Assembly (NCBI GenBank): GCA_942159475.1
Contig: OW804099.1
Location: forward strand, 11,109,146-11,173,145
Source of the DNA: Sthenelais limicola
Lineage: Eukaryota; Annelida; Polychaeta; Phyllodocida; Sigalionidae
Reading direction: 5' to 3'
Length of the DNA: 64,000 bases
Part shown: positions 21,674-31,490 of the stretch, in pieces
Layout of the letters: every line of letters starts with the position of its first letter
Numbering within the stretch: position 1 is the first letter of the stretch
Notes under the pieces: model-generated
Told to the model about the DNA's origin: nothing
The model's database searches: none
What the model saw: the letters and a program-made list of their open reading frames with translations, nothing else
Translations under genes and position numbers: made by a program

Positions 21674-23122
21674 GCAGCAAATGCTACAAATGTGACTAGT
21701 GCACCTTCTCTACTGATGTCAGAAGGTATGATGCATCATAGTGTCACTCATACAGGGGAGACCGGACAGGCAGCAAATGCTACAAGTGTGACTAGTGCAC
21801 CTTCTCTACTGATGTCAGAAGGTATGATGCATCATAGTGTCACTCATACAGGTGAAAAACTACACAACTGTAGTGTGTGTGTTAAAGGGTTTAAACAGAT
21901 ACATTGTTTACAGAAACATTTGCTCACACACAGTGCTGAGAGGACATATAAATGTACTGTGTGTGGCTATAGGGCAGCACATGCTGGAAGTCTGAGGCGA
22001 CACATGATGACACACACTGGAGAAAAGCCTCATAAATGTACTGTGTGTGACTATAGGACAGCATGGTCTGGAGCCCTGGGGAAACACATGAGATCACATA
22101 ATGGAGAAAAGCCTCATAAATGTACTGTGTGTGACTATAGGGCAACAACAGCCAGGAGTGTAAGGGTCCACATGATAACACATACAGGAGAAAAGCCTCA
22201 TAAATGTACAGAGTGTGACTATAGGACAGCGTATGCTGCAGGCCTGAGGGAACACATGACAACACATACTGGGGAAAAGCCCTATGGATGTACTGTGTGT
22301 GACTATAGGGCAGCACAGGCTGGAGTCCTGAGGCAACACATGAGAACACACACTAGAGAAAAGCCCTATAAATGTACCGAGTGTGACTATAGGGCAGCAC
22401 AGGCTGGAGCCCTGAGGATCCACATGAGAACACATACAGGGGAAAAGCCCTATGGATGTACTGTGTGTGACTATAGGGCAGCATGGGCTGCAGGCCTGAG
22501 GAATCACATGAGAACACACACTAGAGAAAAGCCCTATAAATGTACTGTGTGTGACTATGGGACAACAAAGGCTAGCTACCTCAGTAGCCATATGAAAACA
22601 CATACTGGTGAAAAGTCTTATAAATGTACTGAGTGTGACTATAGGGCAGCAAATCCTGTAATAGTAAAAAGACACATGAGAACACATACTGGCGATTACC
22701 CTCATACTTGTACTTTGTGTGACTTTAAGACAGTATATGCTGGAAACCTGAAGACACACATGAGGAAACATACTGGGGAAAAGCCTTTTATGTGTGATTT
22801 GTGTGGTTATAGGGCAACAAGTGCTGGCTACCTTAGTAGCCATATGAGAACACATACTGGTGAAAAGTCTTATAAATGTACTGAGTGTGACTATAGTGCA
22901 GCACAGGCTGGAAATCTGAAGATACACATGAGAACACATACTGGGGAAAAGCCTTATATGTGTACTGAGTGTGACTATAAGACAACAATGCCTGGAAACC
23001 TGAGGCAACATATGAGAATACATACTGGAGATAAGCCATATAAATGTACTGTGTGTGACTATAGGACAACACAGCCTGGAGCCCTGAAGGTTCACATGAA
23101 AAAACATGGGGTTAACCACTAA
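21674..23122 (+). CDS. Zinc-finger gene B, main exon: 2 N-terminal repeats plus 15 fingers (5' end severed)
   Basis: The frame is open from the transposon edge (GCA GCA AAT) to TAA at 23120-23122. The first in-frame ATG left to it is at 21716. It encodes two 32-residue repeats ([20 protein letters not shown]), a CSVCVKGF finger ending HLLTH, then 14 fingers of the type CTxCDYRxAxAGxLxxHMRTH with TGEKP or TREKP linkers, ending VHMKKHGVNH. Codons 1-5 lie at 15173-15187 beyond the inserted transposon and are in phase, so the pre-insertion gene was intact. Whether this allele still makes protein from an internal ATG, or is a fresh pseudogene, cannot be told. Expected role: sequence-specific nuclear DNA binding. 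Confidence 0.85.
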   Translation, partial: AANATNVTSAPSLLMSEGMMHHSVTHTGETGQAANATSVTSAPSLLMSEGMMHHSVTHTGEKLHNCSVCVKGFKQIHCLQKHLLTHSAERTYKCTVCGYRAAHAGSLRRHMMTHTGEKPHKCTVCDYRTAWSGALGKHMRSHNGEKPHKCTVCDYRATTARSVRVHMITHTGEKPHKCTECDYRTAYAAGLREHMTTHTGEKPYGCTVCDYRAAQAGVLRQHMRTHTREKPYKCTECDYRAAQAGALRIHMRTHTGEKPYGCTVCDYRAAWAAGLRNHMRTHTREKPYKCTVCDYGTTKASYLSSHMKTHTGEKSYKCTECDYRAANPVIVKRHMRTHTGDYPHTCTLCDFKTVYAGNLKTHMRKHTGEKPFMCDLCGYRATSAGYLSSHMRTHTGEKSYKCTECDYSAAQAGNLKIHMRTHTGEKPYMCTECDYKTTMPGNLRQHMRIHTGDKPYKCTVCDYRTTQPGALKVHMKKHGVNH

Positions 23123-23763
23123 CTATGAGTATGAACTATAGATAATAACACCAGCGACCATTGCCCAATATACATCCTCACAAAAAAGGATAAAAATTAG
23201 AAATGATATGTGAAACATTGAATTCATTGAGGGAAAAAAATTGCGGTAGCAGAAGATATTTTGCGGAATTCATGGTACTTTAGCTAGTGAAAGTTATTAT
23301 AGATCTGCATGTTTTTTTAACCGATTCATCACTTGATGATGGTGTGAGGATTGCCTCAGTAAACATTACTAAGACACAGGCTTTTTTCAACCCTGATGTT
23401 GGTGTGTTTTTGTGACCCCCCTATCAGAGGGTGCCATGTTTTTGTGACCCCCCACATCAGGGGCTGCCATGTTTTGTGACCCCCCCCCCCATAATTCTTA
23501 TACCCCCCCCCATGAGGTAAATAATGATAGCCCCCTTAGACTAAAACATTGAAATTTTTTCTTTTTTTCCTCTCTCAAAGAGTATTTGAAATATCACCTA
23601 ACCGAGCCAAATAAAATATATTATCTAAACTATTCACCAAGACCTCAATCGCCCTTATGCTTCAATAAATCAGAGTAATAATATTGAGGCTCCTCCTCTC
23701 CTCCTCAAACAATACCGGGTCACTACGCATGTAAATATAACGTGGGAAGGCTTTGACATTACA
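23123..23763. other. Gene B 3' flank, no gene
   Basis: Contains three imperfect repeats of GCCATGTTTTTGTGACCCCC at about 23400-23500 with a C-run, and CAAATAAAATA at about 23607, a possible poly-A signal. Nothing else is supported. Confidence 0.4.
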
Positions 23764-23885
23764 GAACTGATACTTTAAATCAATGCGATACTAAATATAC
23801 TCAGATATTCCCAAAATTTATCATTCTTTAGCAGAAATTACTAAATATGTAGAGCTGCAAATTGTACATTTTCTGAAAATCAGAC
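23764..23885. mobile_element. MITE fragment, GGGTCAGATTTTC family, right half
   Basis: ACAGAACTGATACTTTAAAT to ATTTTCTGAAAATCAGAC matches the right half of the 6648-6882 copy closely. The left half is absent. Confidence 0.65.
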
Positions 23886-26032
23886 ACATATAAGAAACTT
23901 TATTTCCATATTGTCTACAAATGCTTCTAGTTTTCAACATAGGTTCAAACTATACAATATTATGTGCACTCTTGGCTTTATTTGGCATCGTTTATAATAA
24001 AGGCTGCTTTTGTAGACATAGAAAATGCCTTTATTTATTCAATCATCCATTACATGGTAGTTCTTCCAAAGGCTGCCACTGCCCAACACAGGTGCCAGCC
24101 ATTTTAAAGCATCTGAAAAGAAATCATAAAACATAAAGAATTAGGATGGGTAATGTATACCCCAAGTATAAGTCACTGTTTTCTTAATATTTGTCATAGA
24201 AAGTTGAAACAACTTTTAAAATGCTCAGAATAGATAAGGATTCCGTACGTCTTGCTAAATCCTAAGTTATTTACTTAATTATTTATTGCGTAAAGAAAAA
24301 TTAACAATGTCAATTTATACTTATAAGTTACTGTATAGGAGGACCCTGTTCTCAGGTGATGGTCTTTCTTCAATGGTATAGTCTGTCTCTGGAACATGGA
24401 AGGAGAGGGGTGGGTGCTATCATTTTTTAACACTTCCCTCGATAAGCCTGCTCGCATTTGTGGTCAGAGGCGAGGGTTAATTGATTTCCCCGATACGGCC
24501 GATCGCATTTGTGGTGAAACAAGAGAATAAGGAACTCATTAGGGGGCTCTCTCCCGAGCAATACAGTGATATGCCAGATATATCCCAGCTGTGTTTTGAA
24601 TCAGGAGATGACAACAAGCTTGATAAAATGGCATTCTTTCTCGCCTCATGGCAAATCAAAGAAAATGTGCCGCCTCCACGTTGCTGGAGCTGCACTTTAG
24701 CAGTAACCTTCCAAGCAGTAACTGATACAAATGCACCAAACTAATTCTAATAAAGAAGGATTATTTGAAACATAAGAATCCACCGGAGATATTGCTAAAA
24801 AATCATTCTAAAATAAAAATATCAATCATAAAACAATATAGACATGGAATCTCATTCCAGAGCCTATAAGCTTGTCAACACTTATTCTGTAATTGTATAT
24901 CTCAGTGATGAACAAACATTTTTCTTATCTAATCTAATACTTATTAGATGTCTTATGTTTACTATCATTTGAGTCGGCTTGATCTTATCTATCCAAATTC
25001 GATGGTATCTCAAAAGCCATTTTTTACGACTTGTGATTCATTTTCTTAAAACTTATTACTCTGATTGTGAAATGTTTGATCTGATAGAGCTGAATACTTG
25101 CTTAGAGGGATACTTGATAACTTGTATTTATATTTTTTGATATTTTGATATGAATAATGGTTGATAGATGTAAATGTTTTATACGTTGTAAAGTTTAATC
25201 TAGAAAAGTGTACCGCCTTGAATTGGATTGTTCTAATAGTTTGGTTATATCTGAACGCCTAATATTGTTTTTATATATACAAATGAAGCATTGTCGTGAA
25301 AACCGCCCTCCCAAACCGCCCGGGAATCCCGATTACTAAACTATATCTAGCTGCTTGGCACACGCCAGTTACGGCATGGGTACCGAGTCCCGTTCTCGTT
25401 CAGACATTTTGCTTTGAGTTTATCTGCTCAGGTCGTATGGGTTCCACCAACCCAATGACCATGCAGCAGACAATAAGATTTTAGCAGAAGAATCTATATT
25501 TCGTTACCTTTTTAATGGAATAAATGATAATCCCGGATTTTCTACCTGCAACAGGCTATGTCAGGTTTGTTTTTCTGATCGGAGGGCTTCCCCGACCTGC
25601 CGCTATATATGACCTCATTGCACACATGGTCACGTGACCGAATCGGATGATATGATTGGCTTAGAGTCGTAGTGGCTCTTTCTTCCATCTATTTTGTTAT
25701 GGCGGCCATTTTAAACAGCCCTCACTTCGAATATGCGGTTAGCGATAACTTTTTAATTATTCATTGAATGAAACATTTTTCCATTTGAACTTGGCTCCCC
25801 TTGGCTCAGTCTAGCTTCTGGGATCGGTTAGAAAGTTCCGGAAAAAAATAAAGCATGAAAACTGGTCGATGATGGGCAGTTTCTGTATATACGTCGTTTC
25901 TCCCTTCGGTCAGTGCCCCGGTCACGTGAAACATAGCGGGGCTATTCCTAGCGGAATAGCGGTAAGGGGGCTGTTCGTCTAGGCCAACTATACGACTGAG
26001 TGTAGTATTGTAAGGGTGGGGAGGATAATTGT
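23886..26032. other. Intergenic; one MITE half and a promoter-like stretch
   Basis: At about 24930-25056 lies a decayed inverted half-copy of the AATGAGTCATAAGTCGCA MITE family (GATGGTATCTCAAAA and ACGACTTGTGATTCATTTTC). The plus frame 24481-24744 (87 residues) is open but unrecognised and starts without ATG. A CpG-rich stretch is listed separately. Confidence 0.4.
25600..25760. promoter_or_regulatory. Promoter-like stretch with E-box, CCAAT-type and YY1-like motifs
   Basis: GGTCACGTGACC (an E-box palindrome), GATTGGCTTAG (inverted CCAAT) and TTATGGCGGCCATTTTAAAC (YY1-like palindrome) fall within about 85 bp. No gene is recognisable on either side, so it may be a promoter for an unseen exon or chance. 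Confidence 0.2.
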
Positions 26033-26432
26033 GATCCGTATTAGGAAAATGAGTCATAAGTCGCAAAATATGGATTTTGAGATATCACCATATTTGAATA
26101 GAGGAGATCATGCTGATTCCAATGATAGTAAACACTAGGGGACATCTAACATATTTCTTTATTTTAAATTTGATATTTTTATTTTTAAAAAGAAAAGTTT
26201 GCAATATTTCTCCTGGGTAAACCAGTAAAGTAACTAAATATACTCCATAAGAATGCCTTCAAAACTCAAGGATATATTTAATACAATGTCCCGAGATTTG
26301 GTACATGGATTCACTTAATTATAACTGCTAAACACTCTGAAAATCAGAACATTTCAATTAAGAAATCTTGTGGAAAAAACACTTTGAAAAATATCAATTT
26401 TGCGATTTGTGACTCATTTTCCTGAAACACAT
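26033..26432. mobile_element. MITE, AATGAGTCATAAGTCGCA family, about 400 bp
   Basis: Left end TTAGGAAAATGAGTCATAAG and right end GACTCATTTTCCTGAAACAC are inverted copies. The interior (ATATTTGAATAGAGGAGATC, CACTTTGAAAAATATCAATT) matches the copy at 60361-60780. It is non-coding. Confidence 0.8.
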
Positions 26433-28189
26433 CCCAATTGAGGGAGAGAGAGGAAGAGGCCTCCGCCTATATTAATTATGGTATAATCATTAGAGCAATT
26501 ATTTACTTGTAGTTAATTATCATCTGAAAAGCTATACTAATTAATGGCCTCTGGAAATATTCTATGGCAGTAACATTAGGCCCCTCTGGCGAATTAATAG
26601 ACTATGTTAACTCTTATTCCTTAAGCTCATTTTAATCCTCCAGACTTAGTTCTCATTTATTATACCTATTCTGCTGGTACACACCTTTTTGAATAAAGGA
26701 TTCTTAATGATTATTACAAGAGTTAAGTCGTATTTTGTTCTCTCCTGTAAAACCAAGCTTATATATATATTTTTTTAACATATTATATTTCGATAAACAA
26801 TTCCACACAAGTGGTAAGTTTCACGTCACCGTAAGGATAATATGAGATAATAATAAGAACAGTTATAATTATGCCGAATGTTGAATTTACCACTACAAAA
26901 AGAATAGAACATTAATATGTGAACACCATGAGACAGGAAACATAGGTGTAACTTGCGTTATAGGTAGGAATAACAAATAGATTCTAATTATACATATCAG
27001 TTTGGCATTTTACCACGTGATGAGATAAAATATCAACATTTTTTTGCAGTTTTTTGGCCATTTAAAATTAAATGCATACAAAACTAACTCAGAAAGTAAG
27101 CTCAAACTTACAGTGTCCTTCCGGGCGTAGGCCTGATGTTGAAGGTAGAATAAACTTACTAGGGGGCACTAGTGTCGCCCCCGCCAGGCCCGGGCGTGTC
27201 CCTAGCAGGTGCTGCCACTAGTGAGAGACAAGTAAACTAACACACTGTAACTCCACAGCCTCTCACCAGGGATTCTGCTGTGCCAACTTCCTGTTCAAGA
27301 CTTCCTGTTTAACCGCCACATTTAGTTGACAAAAGTAGGTATAAACCTTAAAACTGTTTATTATAAGTTCTGTAGCTCTCTGTAGTGTCACGGAAAGGTG
27401 TCTTAATGGACTGGTGAAGAGAAAAATTTGTCTTAGACTTCAAGGTTAGGAAAAGTCATCAATGATGACGAATATTGGCCCTACCGCATGCCATGGCTAG
27501 CTAGAGCTCCCAGCCTGACACATTGATAGACACTAAGACAGTAGGGTCTCCCTGGGGCCTGGAAAAGCCTTGAATTTGGAAAAATAAATTCAAGGCCTTA
27601 AAAAGTCTGGAAAGGGGGATTTTGGTTGAAGGGCCTGGAAAATCATTTCATGGGCCTTGAATATTTGGAATCCATTAAATGGCTGCTAGCCCCCTGTAAC
27701 AACAACACAAGGGGGGGGGGGGGCAGTAACTAAAAGACAGATGCACCCGTACTCACTACAATAAAAACTTCTTTTCTACGTAGGGGGGGGGGGGGGGGGT
27801 TGCGGCCTGTTTGTGGCGGGTGTGGCCCCTCTTCTTTGTTCGTTCTTCCCATATTTAGCTTAAAATTTAGTACGTACCGTACATTGTTAAATAACATTAT
27901 TATTTTCATTTTCTTTACTCCCGTACGCACTGAAACACATTAGACACGAGATGGCGCCCCACACGTACCATACGTTCCATTATACATATGCCTTACACTA
28001 CCGCTACATGTCTCTACCATAGTGTATTCGAAAAATAAGGTAATTAGATAATAATATTGGCTTCATTTAGTATGTGAGAGTGATTTATATGTATTTAAGA
28101 AGAAGATAGACAATATTAGAATTATTAGAGATGTATATAATTGCGTGTGTAAGTGTATGGCAGTGCATACGGGTGCGTCTGTCTTTTTG
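26433..28189. other. Intergenic; low-complexity G-runs and CCTGGAAAA repeats
   Basis: About 27545-27670 repeats the phrase CCTGGAAAAGCCTTGAATTT in variants; a relative occurs at 28715-28780. G-runs of 13 and about 17 lie at 27711-27723 and 27783-27799. No gene is seen. Confidence 0.4.
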
Positions 28190-28347
28190 TGTCTGCCCAA
28201 GGGGGGCACAGACTGAAGCTACAGAAAATAAGGGCCAACACTGAAATACGGAGAAAAATCTTCACTGTCAGGGTGGTGGATACATGGAACAGCCTACCAC
28301 CAAGGGTTGTGGGGGCAAAAACACTCATTGGAAAGAACACCCGCTAA
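28190..28347 (+). pseudogene. LINE reverse-transcriptase C-terminal fragment
   Basis: The frame encodes RLKLQKIRANTEIRRKIFTV followed by RVVDTWNSLPPRVVGAKTL, the familiar end of non-LTR retrotransposon ORF2 proteins (RxxFFSxRVVxxWNSLPxxVV). About 50 residues remain, and the catalytic part is missing. It is a dead 5'-truncated fragment on the plus strand. Confidence 0.75.
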
Positions 28348-28822
28348 GAACCGACTGTAGGGCCTCCCCTCTACCCGAGCGTGCGTGGTATCAGTAGTAA
28401 AAAAAATCGACCTGGCATTAAAGGCCACACCAGCCAGAATCATCTTATATCTTATATCTTGATATTATCAAAGATTCTGTTTCTTACTGCAGGGCCTATA
28501 CTTTACCCTTTTTATAGAAATAACTCTTTCTATGCCCTGTGTTTACCCTTTCACACCTTCCACAGAGTGACTCATAAAGTAAAAGTTGAAAAACGGTGAT
28601 TTATAAAATGTGGATATATAACTAATTTTGTCAAAAATTCGTCATTGGACTATGAAAAACAATAAATATACAACCCCATGCAGGTCCCGTCACCTAGGTT
28701 CTGAACAATCATTGATATCGGCCTGGAAAACCACTCAAATGGACCTGGAACGGCCTGGAAAAGCTTTGGATTTCTTTATTCCAAAGGCACGGAGACCCTC
28801 ACTCAGGGATGGATACTTTTAT

Positions 28823-29029
28823 GGGTCAGATTTCCAGAAAATGTACAATTCAACTTCGCTAATCTTCTCAAATAACCCAAATTTCAAAATACAGTTTAAC
28901 CAAACCAAACAGATTGCTAGAATCAGTGCAATGCCAAATATACTCAAATTTACCTAGTATTGACCAAATTGTAGCCTGATTTAGCAGAATGTACTAAATG
29001 TGTAGAACTGCCAATTGTACATTTTCTCA
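28823..29029. mobile_element. MITE, GGGTCAGATTTTC family, near-complete copy
   Basis: Starts GGGTCAGATTTCCAGAAAAT, carries AATGCCAAATATACTC and ends CCAATTGTACATTTTCTC, with the last bases of the right end lost. Confidence 0.7.
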
Positions 29030-29149
29030 TTTTGCCGAATGGTTTAAAGGTATATTGTCTCAGGTTTTAGTTTTTCCTGGAGAATCATTCCCCACGCAAT
29101 GAAAAAGCCTAATTAAAAATGTTATTATAGACTCAAATGTCTATTAAAA

Positions 29150-29330
29150 TTAAGGGAAACATCCGATTGAAAAAGGAAGACAGTTCTGTTTTTGTCTTGA
29201 TTCATTGTGCATTGGACCCTGATTCGATGCATAAGTATGTCAACCTGTTTGTCTACACATCATTGTAATTGTATTAACTAAATTGGACAATAAAGATTTT
29301 CTATTCTATTCTATTCTATCCTATTCACTC
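29150..29330 (+). mobile_element. Possible LINE 3' end with (TTCTA)n tail
   Basis: TTGTATTAACTAAATTGGAC + AATAAAGATTTTCTATTC, then TTCTA repeats. An AATAAA-like signal followed by a pentanucleotide microsatellite is typical of CR1/Jockey-like LINE tails. No coding portion is attached. Confidence 0.4.
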
Positions 29331-29916
29331 CTGCAATAGACTTAGTGGTTTGTGTTGCAACATAGCGGAGACCAGAGACATTCGGTCTCTGCCAAATTGT
29401 AACGGTGGAGACCAACATGAATTACAAAGATCAAAAAAAGTCTGGCCATTAATAAGATCAATAACATACAGAAAATAAGATAAAATGTAGGAATAATAAA
29501 TGTATTCTTCTTCTAGGATTAGGGGTCCTGATGCCTAAAATTGACAAACTGTCATAGCCTTTACTTATGAGCAACATAAACCCTTTCTTAGAGCGACAAA
29601 TCAACATGGGATTCTGGGGACAAGGGACAAATGCGCATCCTTAGCGCGACAAATTAACACACATATTTGGAAAGTCCCCAGGTAGACTGATTGTATTGTA
29701 TTGTAAAGTGTTTATTTCCAGATATAACAAAACAAAGTACAAAAATAGTGATAGTTCTGGAAATGGCTGTCCCTTTCTATGGTGGCCTTAGCTCTTCCAA
29801 GGGGTCCCTTCTACAGTCATTAGTTATGTTAAGTTACCAGTATATAACATACATATCATAGTCAGCTTAGTATCAGTATCAGCATACAGGAAGTAGTATG
29901 CCCAGTGGGATTTGTA
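29331..29916. other. Intergenic, no gene
   Basis: Contains GCGACAAATTAACAC/GCGACAAATCAACAT duplicates near 29593 and 29643 and otherwise unrecognised sequence. Confidence 0.35.
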
Positions 29917-31068
29917 GGGTTGCATTCTAACGGACACGTCCCTATGGTTTTATACAATGAGATGCTGTACTACATATATTATCTAGTATTATGTTTAGAT
30001 ACACAGTAGTTGGTTGCATCCTAACGGATACTTCCCTATGGTTTTATACAATGAGATGCTGTACTACATATATTATCTAGTATTATTGTTAGACACACGG
30101 TAGTTGGTTGCATTCTAACAGACACTTCCCTATGGTTTTATACAATGAGATGCTGTACTACATATATTATCTAGTATTATTGTTAGACACACGGTAGTTG
30201 GTTGCATTCTAACAGACACGTCCCTATGGTTTTATACAATGAGATGCTGTACTACATATATTATCTAGTATTATGTTTAGACACACGGTAGTTGGTTGCA
30301 TTCTAACGGACACTTCCCTATGGTTTTATACAATGAGATGCTGTACTACATATATTATCTAGTATTATTGTTAGACACACAGTAGTTGGTTGCATTCTAA
30401 CGGAAACTTCCCTATGGTTTTATACAATGAGATGCTGTACTACATATATTATCTAGTATTATGTTTAGACACACGGTAGTTGGTTGCATTCTAACGGATA
30501 CTTCCCTATGGTTTTATACAATGAGATGCTGTACTACATATATTATCTAGTATTATGTTTAGACACACGGTAGTTGGTTGCATTCTAACGGATACTTCCC
30601 TATGGTTTTATACAATGAGATGCTGTACTACATATATTATCTAGTATTATTTTTAGATACACGGTAGTTGGTTGCATTCTAACGGATACTTCCCTATGGT
30701 TTTATACAATGAGATGCTGTACTACATATATTATCTAGTATTATTTTTAGATACACGGTAGTTGGTTGCATTCTAACAGATACTTCCCTATGGTTTTATA
30801 CAATGAGATGCTGTACTACATATATTATCTAGTATTATTTTTAGACACACGGTAGTTGGTTGCATTCTAACGGATACTTCCCTATGGTTTTATACAATGA
30901 GATGCTGTACTACATATATTATCTAGTATTATGTTTAGATACACAGTAGTTGGTTGCATTCTAACAGACACGTCCCTATGGTTTTATACAATGAGATGCT
31001 GTACTACATATATTATCTAGTATTATGTTTAGACACACGGTAGTTGGTTGCATTCTAATGAACACTTC
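29917..31068. repeat. 94-bp satellite, about 12 copies
   Basis: Units of 94-95 bp contain CTATGGTTTTATACAATGAG, ATGCTGTACTACATATATTA and TAGTTGGTTGCATTCTAACG. Anchors at 29941, 30035 and 30129 set the period. Copies differ at a few fixed positions (GACACT/GATACT, TATTGTT/TATGTTT/TATTTTT). The array ends about 400 bp before the zinc-finger exon of gene C. No frame is open through it. Confidence 0.97.
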
Positions 31069-31472
31069 ACATACCGTGGGTTTGCCTCATGTCTGCAGGC
31101 GGTCGGTGGACCTCTTGTAGAAGACTTACTGTCATGTCTGCCGCAAACAAACTTGGTTTGTATTGTAATACACATATCATTTTGATTCTTGGTACAAGCG
31201 GTAGGCGATTGCATTCTGTAGAACACTCCTGGTTACCGCTTGTTTCACCACCAATCCGCGGGACGGGTTGGCTGCATTCTAAGGGACACTCAGCGCTGCG
31301 TCTGTAAGTTCAGGGCAGGCCGATCAAAGGGAGAAATTACTCCAGACTTGCTGGTACTGATCAATTACTCCACATTTACTGGTACTGATCAATTATTGTC
31401 AATAATCTAAAGAATAATATGTGATGTGCTGTTTGATATAAACTGATCAACTCTATAAAATTATATTTGCAG
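31069..31472 (+). promoter_or_regulatory. Upstream region and splice acceptor of gene C
   Basis: CTCTATAAAATTATATTTGCAG ends at 31472, directly before GGTTTCACCATTAAAATC, identical to the gene B exon edge; the 40 bp before it also match gene B (GTGCTGTTTGATATAAACT). A donor-like GTCT|GTAAGTTC at about 31303 could close an upstream exon. The first exon is not identified. Confidence 0.5.
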
Positions 31473-31490
31473 GGTTTCACCATTAAAATC

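Noticed and set aside
24275..24457. Minus frame resembling a LINE C-terminus (VLKNDSTHPSPSMF)
   Set aside because: Only a short loose resemblance; no WNSLP or RT motif.
24481..24744. 87-residue plus frame (LIRGLSPEQYSDMPDISQ...)
   Set aside because: Composition looks protein-like, but it lacks an ATG start, is not recognised and has no clear splice context. It could be an orphan exon; not supportable.
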